Shown one piece after another: positions 8,020 to 16,173 of a stretch of DNA of 64,000 nucleotides. The notes under the pieces were generated by a model that searched no databases, was not told the DNA's origin, and saw nothing but the letters and a program-made list of their open reading frames with translations. Each line of letters opens with the position of its first letter. Position 1 is the stretch's first letter. The DNA is from Rhodospirillales bacterium (GTDB lineage Bacteria; Pseudomonadota; Alphaproteobacteria; Micavibrionales; Micavibrionaceae), in contig JACKIQ010000005.1 in assembly GCA_020638365.1 (NCBI GenBank), positions 62,001 through 126,000 on the forward strand, given 5' to 3'. The position numbers and the translations under genes are program-made.

Positions 8020-8861
8020 AATTTTGCCTCCTTGTGCTTGTTATGCTTTTGAATACGATCGCCCCACTGGTACGCTGTTCCGGGGAGAAGAAAGTCGATC
8101 AGGGGTGTAAACAGACATCCCGCAGCCAGCGCGATCATCAGCCCGTCCGTCCGGTAAAATCCAAACTGGATGACATAGGCGATGAGCGCCACCAGCAGGC
8201 CAAAAACCACGCGCCCGGCAAACCTGTTCGGGATGGTTTTCGGATCGGAAATCATGAAAAAACAGAAAATCAGTAACGCTCCGTTTTGCATCTGATGAAG
8301 CGGAATAGATAGCGGATCGCCCAGCCACAGCGCACGCCCGAACAGCGCTCCCATCCACATCAGGAAAAACATCGGTCCCATATCCCGCCGCGGGATCTGA
8401 TAAAGAACGAGCAAGGCCGCGCAGCACAGGAAAAACGCCAGCCAGACCCCCTGCCCCCACTGCCCCGGCGAAATCCAGACCACAGACGGAAACAGCAGGG
8501 TCAGAACGACTATGGCCAAGTTGGTCGGGTTGAATAAGTGTTTTCCCCGGAACCGGATCAGGAACTTGCTGCCTACGACGATCAGCGCCCCCAGCGCAAA
8601 AAACCACAGGGACGAAGCCTTCAGAAGAATGCTGAGCGACATTCCGCTTATCAGCGGGCTGCGAAAGTCGAATCGGACCCGGAAAATTTTTGAAAACAGG
8701 GTTTGAAAAAACAGGCAGCCGCCTAGCGACAACAGGATAACAGGCACTTCCGGCCCGAAATCGCTTCCCGCGGATTGCAGGACAATAAGACTGGACAGAA
8801 TAAGAATCTGGAAATGCCGCGGATCGCGGGCCATTTTTTCAAATAAACGGGAACCGGACAT
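7998..8861 (-). CDS. RnfD/NqrB-like integral membrane protein
   Basis: A hydrophobic protein (about 287 residues from this start) with eight to nine predicted membrane spans. It resembles the NQR2/RnfD/RnfE family (PF03116), the flavin-carrying membrane subunits of ion-pumping electron-transport complexes. Family-like features are F-R-S-P-L-I-S-G-M-S-L, G-K-H-L-F-N-P-T-N-L-A near residues 112-122, and a conserved S-D-P-K-T-I-P motif near 210. The usual S/T-G-A-T flavinylation signature is not evident, and no other rnf or nqr subunit is present. I chose the ATG at 8861 because GAGG precedes it by 5 bases; an open frame extends to 8966. It overlaps the DUF2330 gene by 22 bases. Confidence 0.75.
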   Translation of the reverse strand: MSGSRLFEKMARDPRHFQILILSSLIVLQSAGSDFGPEVPVILLSLGGCLFFQTLFSKIFRVRFDFRSPLISGMSLSILLKASSLWFFALGALIVVGSKFLIRFRGKHLFNPTNLAIVVLTLLFPSVVWISPGQWGQGVWLAFFLCCAALLVLYQIPRRDMGPMFFLMWMGALFGRALWLGDPLSIPLHQMQNGALLIFCFFMISDPKTIPNRFAGRVVFGLLVALIAYVIQFGFYRTDGLMIALAAGCLFTPLIDFLLPGTAYQWGDRIQKHNKHKEAKLCIHPTS

Positions 8862-8981
8862 TTTCGCCTCAAAAATACCTTTCACTACTAACAATAGGAC
8901 GTCGATAAAAAAGAAGTCCTTGGAAAAATTTTTAAAAAAATATCTCTGCGGCAAAACTTCGCGCAACCGCCCATACCGCGC

Positions 8982-9608
8982 CTAATCTTCCGCGCCGCTG
9001 CGCCGCCCTTGTCCCTTGAGCGTATTGACTGCCGCCTCCGCCCGGCCCAGAGCCCTGTCAAGGGCGGCCATGGTTTTGGGCAGGTCCGGGCTTTCATCCT
9101 CCGCCCAGACGCGCAGCACCTTGATATAAATTCCCGTCAGTCCGGCCACTTTCGCCGCGCCGGAAATCCCCGCAGTATCCGCTCCGGCGGCTTCGAGCAT
9201 CCAGCTCATCGACCGGCATACATGCGGCAGGGAAATAACAATCTGCTTGGGATCGAACCGGAAACTGCGCAAAACGGATTTAACCCCGACCCGGTAAGCG
9301 TTGAGCGCCTCGAAACGGTCCATTAAAAGGTCGAACAGGCGCTCGCGCACGCTGCTCTCCTCATCGGGATCGACCGAAACGTGAGCAAGCACACTCTTGT
9401 CGATCATCCGGCCCAGAGCGCAGAGTATGTCGGCCCGGTCCTCGAAATGCTCCCTTAATTCTTCCAGAGACACCCCGGAACGGGCCGCAACGTCGCGCAG
9501 AGTAACGTCTTCCCACCCCTGTTCCACGGCCAGACTAAGGGCTGCTTCGATAGCCTGAACCCGGATATCGCGCGCTTCATCCTTTTTTTTGCGGGTTTTT
9601 GCAGCCAC
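8982..9608 (-). CDS. TetR-family transcriptional regulator
   Basis: An N-terminal TetR helix-turn-helix domain is visible: R-V-Q-A-I-E-A-A-L-S-L-A-V-E-Q-G-W followed by V-T-L-R-D-V-A-A-R-S-G-V-S-L-E-E-L-R-E-H-F near residues 15-55. A helical C-terminal ligand/dimer domain follows that also resembles the COQ9-like TetR subset found in alphaproteobacteria. I chose GTG 9608 because AAAGGAAAG precedes it by 7-8 bases; the frame remains open to 9668, where the N-terminus would be oddly hydrophobic. The gene is divergent from the adenosine kinase-like gene 90 bases away and may regulate it, or itself. The ligand is unknown. Confidence 0.8.
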   Translation of the reverse strand: MAAKTRKKKDEARDIRVQAIEAALSLAVEQGWEDVTLRDVAARSGVSLEELREHFEDRADILCALGRMIDKSVLAHVSVDPDEESSVRERLFDLLMDRFEALNAYRVGVKSVLRSFRFDPKQIVISLPHVCRSMSWMLEAAGADTAGISGAAKVAGLTGIYIKVLRVWAEDESPDLPKTMAALDRALGRAEAAVNTLKGQGRRSGAED

Positions 9609-9633
9609 GGAATTGCCCTTTCCTTTGCTTTTC

Positions 9634-9641
9634 CTGTACAG
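9634..9641. promoter_or_regulatory. Possible TetR operator in the divergent promoter
   Basis: CTGTACAG, a perfect 8-bp palindrome, sits inside an imperfect longer dyad (TTCC...GGA) in the 90-bp space between the divergent tetR-type gene and the kinase gene. Position and symmetry fit an operator, but nothing else supports it. Confidence 0.25.
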
Positions 9642-9698
9642 AAGGAGGATAGAAAGATAAAACAACATTTTTCGCTAACGTACAAGGAACGGAATACT

Positions 9699-10694
9699 AT
9701 GTCAGAAGCTTCAATCGCCGTAGTCGCGGTCGGCAACGCCCTCGTGGATGTCCTCTCGAAGGTTGACGATGCCTTTCTCGACGAACAATGCAAAAAATAC
9801 GGCATGGAAAAGGGAGCCATGACCCTGATCGACGAACAGCGCGCAGTCGAGCTTTACACCCAGATGCCTGACAAATTAGAAGCCTCCGGCGGCTCGGCGG
9901 CCAACACCATGGCCGGATTTGCGTCTTTTGGCGGCGTAGGCGCCTTTGTAGGCAAGGTCGCAGATGATACCGTGGGCCAGACCTTCAAGAACGATATGAA
10001 CGGCATCGGCGTCAAATATAATACGCAGCCCCTCATCGCCGGTCCACCGACAGGACGATGCATGATTCTCGTTGCCCCCGACGGCCACCGGACCATGAAT
10101 ACGTTTCTGGGCGCAAGCGTGGAGCTCAGCCCCAACGACATCGACCGGAACCTGATTTTCTCCTCGAAGATCACGTATCTGGAAGGGTATCTCTTCGACC
10201 GGGAACTGGCGAAACAGGCATTCATCACCGCCGCTGAATACGCGCATCAGGCCGGTCACCGCGTGGCCCTGACTCTCTCCGATCCGTTCTGCGTGGATCG
10301 GCATCGTCACGACTTCCTGACCCTTGTGGAACATCACGTGGATATCCTGTTCGCAAATGAAGAGGAAATCAAATCCCTCTACATGCAGCAGGACTTTAAA
10401 GACGCAAAAAGCGCTGTCGACGACCACTGCGAAATCGCTGTCCTGACCCGCAGCGAACACGGGGCTGTCATTGTCTCCGAAGGCAAGGAAATCTCCGTCT
10501 CCGCTGCCCCGGTCAAAAAGGTCGTAGACACCACCGGCGCCGGCGACCAGTTCGCGGCAGGTTTTCTTTACGGCTTTACACATGGGCGTTCGCTTGAGGA
10601 AAGTGGAAAGCTTGGCGCCCTTGCCGCAGCCGAAGTCATCAGCCATATCGGTCCTCGCCCGCTGATAAACCTGAAGAGCTTGCTGGCTGCATGA
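9699..10694 (+). CDS. PfkB-family sugar kinase, adenosine kinase-like
   Basis: A 331-residue ribokinase/PfkB-fold kinase. The N-terminal V-G-N-A-L-V-D substrate block and the G-G-S-A-A-N-T-M signature (about 64-71) are present, as is the G-K-V-A-D-D-x-x-G segment. The C-terminal PfkB signature D-T-T-G-A-G-D-Q-F-A-A-G carries the catalytic aspartate near residue 283. The overall pattern matches the adenosine kinase-like clade common in Alphaproteobacteria, which would phosphorylate adenosine or a related nucleoside with ATP. Exact substrate is uncertain. The ATG follows AAGGAACGG. Its TGA overlaps the next start (ATGA), so the following MORN-like protein is translationally coupled. Confidence 0.88.
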   Translation: MSEASIAVVAVGNALVDVLSKVDDAFLDEQCKKYGMEKGAMTLIDEQRAVELYTQMPDKLEASGGSAANTMAGFASFGGVGAFVGKVADDTVGQTFKNDMNGIGVKYNTQPLIAGPPTGRCMILVAPDGHRTMNTFLGASVELSPNDIDRNLIFSSKITYLEGYLFDRELAKQAFITAAEYAHQAGHRVALTLSDPFCVDRHRHDFLTLVEHHVDILFANEEEIKSLYMQQDFKDAKSAVDDHCEIAVLTRSEHGAVIVSEGKEISVSAAPVKKVVDTTGAGDQFAAGFLYGFTHGRSLEESGKLGALAAAEVISHIGPRPLINLKSLLAA

Positions 10695-11491
10695 ATATGA
10701 GTAAAAAAAAACCGGATCAGGAAGCCAAAAGCGTGGAAGAAACACCCGCGAGCCGCGCTTACTGTTCCGATATCCCGGCAAACGCCAGCGAAAAGATTGT
10801 CTCCTTCTACACGGAGGATGAAAATGCCCGGGAACAAGGCGGTACGATCCACTACGAACGCCGGGAATATCTTCTGGACGGCGAACTGGTCGGTTACCGC
10901 CAGTTCGACCACGAAGGCCGCTTGATTATCGAAACCCCGATGAAGGATATGCGCAAGCACGGGACGGAATATACCTGGTACTGGTACGCACCCGACTGTT
11001 TAAGCCTGTCCGAACCCTATGAAAACGGTAAGGTTCACGGCACAGCCCGCCAATGGACGATCGGAGGCGAGTTGATGGGCAGCTATACGCTTGAGCACGG
11101 AACCGGCTACGATGTCTGGCGTATTCAAGACGAGGAAGACGGCCTCATTTACGTCTCGGAAATTCACGCGTTGCAGGACGGAAAACTCCACGGTTTTCAA
11201 TATTGGCTGAACAGGGATCAGAAAACGATTGTCGGCGAACGTCACTGGAATGAAGGGTTCCTGCATGGGATCGAACGCCACTGGACCGACGACGGCCAGA
11301 TGGCCGATGGCTACCCCAAATTCTATATTGACGACCGCGAAGTCCCGAAAAACCTCTACATGGAGGAACAGCGCAGGGATGAGTCTCTTCCACGATACGA
11401 CAAAAAAGACGACATAAATGCACGCCATTTCCCGGAAAGCCTCCTGGCACGCCCGGTCGCCTTGGAATACAGCAAAAAACTAAATAGTTAG
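10691..11491 (+). CDS. MORN-repeat variant protein (YwqK-like)
   Basis: The 266-residue product contains several antitoxin-YwqK/MORN-variant motifs. These are short units of the form L-x-G-E/K-x-x-G-x-x-x-x-(F/W)-x-x-x-G, seen as D-G-E-L-V-G-Y-R-Q-F-D-H-E-G-R-L, E-N-G-K-V-H-G-T-A-R-Q-W, Q-D-G-K-L-H-G-F-Q-Y-W and N-E-G-F-L-H-G-I-E-R-H-W. The N-terminal 45 residues and the C-terminal 45 are charged and probably disordered. No signal peptide. The start overlaps the kinase stop by four bases. MORN variants act as interaction scaffolds or toxin partners elsewhere; here the role is unknown. Confidence 0.75.
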   Translation: MNMSKKKPDQEAKSVEETPASRAYCSDIPANASEKIVSFYTEDENAREQGGTIHYERREYLLDGELVGYRQFDHEGRLIIETPMKDMRKHGTEYTWYWYAPDCLSLSEPYENGKVHGTARQWTIGGELMGSYTLEHGTGYDVWRIQDEEDGLIYVSEIHALQDGKLHGFQYWLNRDQKTIVGERHWNEGFLHGIERHWTDDGQMADGYPKFYIDDREVPKNLYMEEQRRDESLPRYDKKDDINARHFPESLLARPVALEYSKKLNS

Positions 11492-11510
11492 AAAACGAAA
11501 CGCCCAGAAA

Positions 11511-12848
11511 TCAAGCAATACCGTATGTGCTTGTGGAAACAGCGGGCGCCGCGTTATCGAACTGGCGGTCCAGACCTGGCCCCATGCCTTCGTTGAGCGC
11601 AATTCTCTGTAACGCAAGATCGTTATCGGCATGGCTGGCAAAAAATGCCGGAGCGCTGACCCCGCCTATTCGCTGGCTGGCCCCGCCCTCATCCCTCAGG
11701 GCGACCTCGACCTTCCCGCCATCGATCTCGCTGACATCCATCCCTGCGTAAGCGCTGGGCGTGGGTACAAAACCCGGACTCTCAAGCGCGGCCGTCTCGA
11801 CTGGCTTGTTGTCCGCCTCGTTTGAAGCAAGCTGGGTTTCAGACTCCCCGGCATGCTCGGGTTCAAGCGCACCGTGATGGTGAGGTCCATGTTCTCTCTC
11901 CAACTCGCGCTCAATGCGACGGTCCGTAATCTGACGCTGAACCGCCCCTGAAAACGCCTCGATCGATTCCTTGACGTGCGGATTGGAATTCCCGTCAAAC
12001 GCACCGTCGGCCAGAAGTTTCTTGATATGGCCGTTAAACTCCTCCGGCCGATCATTAAGCATCGTCGTCGCATCGGCAACCGAAATGCCCTGATCCGCCG
12101 CGACCTTGTTAATCATTTCACCCCGGAACGTGCGCGCCGCATTGATATGGTCGATAGTCGCCGGTCCGCTTTTATCAATCAAGATCGCCGTAGCGTGTTC
12201 GGGATCATCCGCAGCGCCAAGAGCGCGGATATCAATCATGGCCTGAGCCATATCATCTAGCCCGTTCGCCCGCGCCCAGTTGATCGCGGCCTGATCTGCC
12301 CCGGCTTCACGGCCAAGGGTAGCGACAAGAATCTGATCGTGAGTCATTCCGGTCGTATTTATGGGCGGCTGGTTGCAATGCGTTCCTTCATGAATACCGA
12401 TAATACGGTCCCAGTGATCGTCCCAGCCGGGTATCTCGCGAATACGCTCCAGATCCTGCCGCGCTAAAAGTGGTAAAATCTCGTTCTTATGATTAAGGCT
12501 GCTGCCCTGCTCGTTAACAACACAGATCGGAATAGGCGAAGCGGTAGACCCGGCTGGCGGCTTGATTTCTGTAGGAACGGCGAACGGTCCGGAAGTAAGA
12601 GACAGAACAACGGCAGTTCGAAGGTCAGCCGCCGTCAAGCCATTCGTAATACCGGGCATTTGCTCTTCAAGCATCTCGCGAACCTTAACCAGATCATCGG
12701 GATGAACATTCCCCGTCTTGTCGAAATGCTCCCGGTTGAACTCATCCGGATCAAGGAATATGACAGGCCGCCCTGACGTCTCGCGAACACCGTCCTTGTA
12801 GTCGTCTATAAACAGACTTTCCAGATCTGCAAAAAACCCTCTTCCCAT
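11511..12848 (-). CDS. Large protein with an HExxH motif, possible metallopeptidase
   Basis: I do not recognise a named family. The 445-residue protein lacks a signal peptide. In the N-terminal half H153-E-G-T-H157 fits the zinc-binding HExxH pattern and is preceded by an isoleucine-rich strand (D-R-I-I-G-I). About 25 residues later comes R-E-A-G-A-D-Q-A-A, where an acidic residue could be the third ligand. The C-terminal 150 residues are low-complexity, histidine/glutamate-rich, with three repeats of short acidic and alanine-rich stretches. A predicted peptidase core plus a disordered tail is consistent with an effector-like or surface protein, but that is inference. The gene is convergent with the MORN protein. 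Confidence 0.55.
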   Translation of the reverse strand: MGRGFFADLESLFIDDYKDGVRETSGRPVIFLDPDEFNREHFDKTGNVHPDDLVKVREMLEEQMPGITNGLTAADLRTAVVLSLTSGPFAVPTEIKPPAGSTASPIPICVVNEQGSSLNHKNEILPLLARQDLERIREIPGWDDHWDRIIGIHEGTHCNQPPINTTGMTHDQILVATLGREAGADQAAINWARANGLDDMAQAMIDIRALGAADDPEHATAILIDKSGPATIDHINAARTFRGEMINKVAADQGISVADATTMLNDRPEEFNGHIKKLLADGAFDGNSNPHVKESIEAFSGAVQRQITDRRIERELEREHGPHHHGALEPEHAGESETQLASNEADNKPVETAALESPGFVPTPSAYAGMDVSEIDGGKVEVALRDEGGASQRIGGVSAPAFFASHADNDLALQRIALNEGMGPGLDRQFDNAAPAVSTSTYGIA

Positions 12849-12907
12849 AATCGCTTACCCTGCTGTCCTTATTTTATACATAAAAAGAAACACACCGTAT
12901 TATAAAA

Positions 12908-13333
12908 CTACATCTCCGGCTCTGGCGGGGGCTCCGCTGGCTCATCTTCTTCGGCATGCCTTTTTGCGAAGGGAACAACAAGCTGCTCCTGAATGAAAAG
13001 ACCGCCCTCTTCCCCCGGATCGCGCGAAATAATAAACCCGGAACTGCCCTCAACAGGTTCGACCTTAAGCGATGTGTCCTCCAAAGCACCCTCGCCTCCA
13101 GCCTGAGGTTCATAGTTAAGGTTGCCTCCCGTAGGAGTAACTTTTTGCCGGGGAATACGCAAACCGCCCTCGTCTCCGGGTTCGCGTTCTATCGTGAAAG
13201 CCCCGCCATCCTGCTCGGTCACGCTTATAGTTGAACCGTCACGCGTGTCAGCCTGCTGATCGGCGGACGCACATCCTGCCGTCGCTAGAATTGTCGCCAG
13301 AGCCACCCCCGCAAGTGTCGTCTTCTTCTCCAT
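12908..13333 (-). CDS. Lipoprotein of unknown function with duplicated GDEGGL motif
   Basis: The ATG at 13333 follows AAGAGAG by 3-4 bases. The signal peptide ends in a lipobox-like A-T-A-G-C (cysteine at about residue 21), so an outer- or inner-membrane lipoprotein is likely. The mature region has an internal repeat: F-T-I-E-R-E-P-G-D-E-G-G-L-R-I and, about 65 residues later, F-I-I-S-R-D-P-G-E-E-G-G-L-F-I. The tail is glutamate/proline-rich. The duplicated motif argues for a real protein with two similar small beta units. No known family is recognised. Confidence 0.65.
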   Translation of the reverse strand: MEKKTTLAGVALATILATAGCASADQQADTRDGSTISVTEQDGGAFTIEREPGDEGGLRIPRQKVTPTGGNLNYEPQAGGEGALEDTSLKVEPVEGSSGFIISRDPGEEGGLFIQEQLVVPFAKRHAEEDEPAEPPPEPEM

Positions 13334-13564
13334 AACACTCTCTTTCTTATAAATTCCCACCATTATAAGCTCTAAAAGGAAAATATGGCAAAGAAAACTT
13401 ACCCTTCCCCGATAAATGAGAATATGAAGGCTTTCCTAAGGAATGAAATCCTTAACAGGAACACAGGCCAGACCGCAAACGCATAGGTTAAAAACGTCTG
13501 CGCGGTTCGAGAATCGGGATTGCACCCTCTTAAAAAATCTGCACAGACGCACACCGCCCGGCAC

Positions 13565-13599
13565 AAAAAAAGAGACCCCGGCGATAAACACTGGGGCCT
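13565..13599 (-). terminator. Rho-independent terminator downstream of the small membrane peptide ORF
   Basis: Minus strand: AGGCCCC/GGGGTCT stem (one G.T wobble) followed by CTTTTTTTG. It would end a leftward transcript that includes the small ORF at 13661-13798. Confidence 0.65.
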
Positions 13600-13617
13600 T
13601 TGAGGTTGGGGTGATAA

Positions 13618-13648
13618 GCTAACGAAACTACCAGATAATTTCGTTAGC
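13618..13648. repeat. Perfect 10-bp inverted repeat
   Basis: GCTAACGAAA and TTTCGTTAGC flank an 11-base loop. It lies just after the stop of the small ORF and before the terminator. It may be a 3' stabiliser or a protein site. Confidence 0.7.
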
Positions 13649-13660
13649 AGCGGGTTGACC

Positions 13661-13798
13661 TTATCTACCGTATCCGGACCCCCTTTGTCCATTGTTATTT
13701 TTACGGACCCGGACTGGAATTCTTTGTTTTTTGCGTGCAATAACAACCTGCGCGAACAGGGCGACAGAAGTAGCCAGTACTGCGGTTGCGATGAACAT
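13661..13798 (-). CDS. Candidate 45-residue single-span membrane peptide
   Basis: The ATG at 13798 follows AAAGGG by 6 bases. The product starts with one hydrophobic helix (M-F-I-A-T-A-V-L-A-T-S-V-A-L-F-A-Q-V-V-I-A) and continues with a strongly basic tail rich in R, K, N and G. This is the layout of many small bacterial membrane proteins. A perfect inverted repeat and a terminator lie directly downstream, so the transcription unit looks complete. It may be a chance frame; a longer frame on the same strand in another phase covers the area but has no signal. Function unknown. Confidence 0.4.
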   Translation of the reverse strand: MFIATAVLATSVALFAQVVIARKKQRIPVRVRKNNNGQRGSGYGR

Positions 13799-13958
13799 TT
13801 AAAACCCTTTCGAAACGGCCCCTTTAACGGAGCGCTCATTCTTGTTGTCACTAAAGGCAGTGTATCAGCAACGCTTTGCGCCTGTCAAAATTTTAAATGA
13901 TTTTTAGGAAAGATTTTTAACTTGACAAAAAAGCCTGACAAACCAGCAAATCAGCGCG

Positions 13959-14876
13959 TCATCCACCCAAAAGCGCATAAAAAGCTGCCGCTGCCGCATT
14001 GGAAACATTAAGGCTTTTGATCGGCCCCGGCGCCGGCAGGCGTGCCAAAACATCGCAGTTTTCGCGGATTAGACGCCTAATTCCCTCGCCCTCGGACCCC
14101 AAAACCAGAACGACCTTCTCCGATTCGACTTCCTTGGCTGGCGGAGCCAGCAAAGCCGGCCCTGTAACAGTCTTCTGGCGCTTGACAGGACGCACCTCTC
14201 CGAGTGTCTGTTCGCCCCGCTCATCCAGACCGATCACGGTAAACCCTGATTCCTTAAGGTCCTCCAGCGCACGGGACAGATTCGTAGCATAAGCCACCCT
14301 CACATGTTCCACAGCCCCGCAAGCCGTCTTTGCCACGACCCCGTCCAGTTCCGGCGCGTGCTTCTTCTGCTGAATCAGCCCGTTCAGGCCGAATACGCAG
14401 GCACTGCGGAGAATCGCCCCCACATTGTGCGGATCCGTGACCTGGTCCAGCATGGCCAGAACGGTGCGCGGGCGCCCGTTCGCGGCGACGATCAGGTCCG
14501 AAAGATCGCACTCTTCCAGCGGCTGCGCAGCCAGCGCCACCCCCTGATGAACCGCCCCCTGCGGCAGGAGTTTCTCAAGCCTGCCCTTTTCGATCTCCTC
14601 CGGCTCCGGCCGGCGCAGGCCCTTGCCCCGCGCTTCCTGCAGGGTCTCCTCGAATCCCTTGATCGCCTGATCGGTCAGGTAAAGCGCTTCAATCACCCGC
14701 TCCGGGTTCAACCACGCTTCGCGCACGGCATGAAACCCGTACAGCGTCGGACGCTTATAGGCCTTCTGCGGTCCGTGCGAATGTGATGAAGACGGATTCG
14801 CAGACTTATGCGAATGCGGCTTATGCGACCGTACTTTCGGTCCCTTCTTCGGTCCTTTGTGCGGACGGTGCTTCAT
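13959..14876 (-). CDS. rlmB: 23S rRNA 2'-O-methyltransferase, TrmH/SpoU family (RlmB-like)
   Basis: A SPOUT methyltransferase that by family would methylate the ribose of G2251 in 23S rRNA. The first 30 residues are a lysine/histidine/serine-rich basic extension. The SpoU_sub_bind domain follows (T-L-Y-G-F-H-A-V-R-E-A-W near residue 42). The catalytic domain has the three knot motifs: motif 1 D-P-H-N-V-G-A-I-L-R-S-A with catalytic arginine, motif 2 V-L-V-L-G-S-E-G-E-G-I, and motif 3 N-V-S-N-A-A-A-A-A-F-Y. A short insertion (residues 215-240) precedes motif 2. Length 305 is slightly above average because of the basic tail. It is transcribed after the neighbouring lipoprotein gene with a 3-base gap. 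Confidence 0.92.
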   Translation of the reverse strand: MKHRPHKGPKKGPKVRSHKPHSHKSANPSSSHSHGPQKAYKRPTLYGFHAVREAWLNPERVIEALYLTDQAIKGFEETLQEARGKGLRRPEPEEIEKGRLEKLLPQGAVHQGVALAAQPLEECDLSDLIVAANGRPRTVLAMLDQVTDPHNVGAILRSACVFGLNGLIQQKKHAPELDGVVAKTACGAVEHVRVAYATNLSRALEDLKESGFTVIGLDERGEQTLGEVRPVKRQKTVTGPALLAPPAKEVESEKVVLVLGSEGEGIRRLIRENCDVLARLPAPGPIKSLNVSNAAAAAFYALLGG

Positions 14877-14879
14877 ACG

Positions 14880-15740
14880 CTATTGCCTTTTCATGGTCAT
14901 CTTAAACGCACCGCCGGGCTGCAGATAAGCAACCAAAGGAGCCTGATCATCCCGAAGCTCAAACGTGTAAACCGCACCGCTCATAGTCAGAGTGAACGTA
15001 TTGCCGTCCTGCCTCCACACATTGACCTTGTTATAATCGTAATTCTTCGGCTCCGACCAGTTATAACCGGCGATGCCGTCCGCGCGGAAATGCATATAGG
15101 CCCCGTGCCGCCACAAGCGGATAATATCATTATCCTCTACGTTGACGACGGGAACGATAACGCCGTGCCAATAGCTGTCGACAAGCGAGCCCTTGGAGCT
15201 TGGGCTTGAAGATGGCGCTGTTTGTGGCTTCTCCACAACCGTATCAGACGCGGCAGCTACAGGAGATGAAGAAGGTCGAACAGGTATATTGCTGAAGGTC
15301 ACGGGCTTCGATCCAATCCGAATACCGCGAAGATCCCAAATAACAAAAGTTCCCACGATGCTTCGCACCTGCGTGCTGTATGTCGGTAGGTTTTGAGCAA
15401 CGAAATACTCCGTATAAGGCTGCCCTGCGACCATCACTTTCCCGCCAACGGAACCGTCCTTCGTCTGCATCCGGTACTCCTTGCCGGTCTGATCCTGAAT
15501 TGTGGGGTACGCAATACCGGCCTTTTTATCCTGATACAGGCTGGTCATTTCAAATTCGCATTCCGCCGTCCGGTCCGGGGCAATCGAACACCACTTAGCC
15601 GTCACAACAAAATCATCAACGCGAACGCTGTTCGCCTGGGTGTTCGGTAAAAAATTCTGCAATTGCGGTACAGAATTTGTTGTCTGACACCCAAACAGGA
15701 ACAATGAAGAAAGCAGCATAAATGGTTGATGAAATTTCAT
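14880..15740 (-). CDS. Lipoprotein of unknown function
   Basis: I place the start at ATG 15740 so that the protein opens M-K-F-H-Q-P and reaches a lipobox L-F-L-F-G-C near residue 18. The open frame continues to 15761. The mature protein has two parts. The first is a beta-rich domain with a cysteine pair (W-C-S-I-A-P-D-R-T-A-E-C-E-F) up to about residue 150. A serine/proline linker separates it from a C-terminal domain beginning S-Y-W-H-G-V-I that resembles calycin-like small beta barrels in spacing (W-x-G ... F-R-A-D-G). The family is not recognised. The stop lies 3 bases before rlmB, indicating one operon. Confidence 0.65.
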   Translation of the reverse strand: MKFHQPFMLLSSLFLFGCQTTNSVPQLQNFLPNTQANSVRVDDFVVTAKWCSIAPDRTAECEFEMTSLYQDKKAGIAYPTIQDQTGKEYRMQTKDGSVGGKVMVAGQPYTEYFVAQNLPTYSTQVRSIVGTFVIWDLRGIRIGSKPVTFSNIPVRPSSSPVAAASDTVVEKPQTAPSSSPSSKGSLVDSYWHGVIVPVVNVEDNDIIRLWRHGAYMHFRADGIAGYNWSEPKNYDYNKVNVWRQDGNTFTLTMSGAVYTFELRDDQAPLVAYLQPGGAFKMTMKRQ

Positions 15741-15975
15741 GGTCAAAAACCCCGTAATCACAATTTAATAAGAAAAGACGCCCCAGACTATCGGGGCTTG
15801 ACCCAGCCCTGTCAATCTTTCTATTGCCATAAGCAGCAATCCGGCCAAAAGGCAGGTTTTAACGGTCATTTTTGCTGAAATGGCATTTGTACACTTGACA
15901 TCAAAAGCAAAATCTCTTTTGTTCTGTGTTCACAAATTCAACGGGCAGGCTTCTGACGCCTCCTGTTTCAAGAGT

Positions 15976-16061
15976 GGAGGGGTGGCCGAGTGGCTAAAGG
16001 CAGCAGACTGTAAATCTGCCCTCTTCGGAGTACGTAGGTTCGAATCCTACCCCCTCCACCA
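15976..16061 (+). tRNA. tRNA-Tyr (anticodon GTA)
   Basis: Cloverleaf with 7-bp acceptor GGAGGGG/CCCCTCC, D-arm G-C-C-G-A-G-T-G-G, anticodon loop C-T-G-T-A-A-A giving GTA, long class II variable arm and T-loop TTCGAAT. The 3' CCA is encoded. A TTGACA hexamer at 15895-15900 is a possible -35 element, but no clear -10 follows. Length 86 is normal for bacterial tRNA-Tyr. Confidence 0.97.
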
Positions 16062-16173
16062 TGTTTTTCTATCCCTAATGCTCCGCACCCGCTTCCGGAC
16101 TCTTAACCCTTTGACCTCGGGACTGCGGTGCCGGGCTTTTGGCCGACCTCCGCATCTCCGTCCATAAATAACC

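Larger units (their letters stand above)
13334..13958. other. 625-bp stretch between the lipoprotein gene and rlmB
   Basis: It holds a terminator-like hairpin, a perfect 10-bp inverted repeat and a candidate 45-codon membrane peptide gene, all listed separately. The remainder (13399-13560 and 13800-13958) shows no gene I can support. The end nearest rlmB is AT-rich. Confidence 0.5.
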
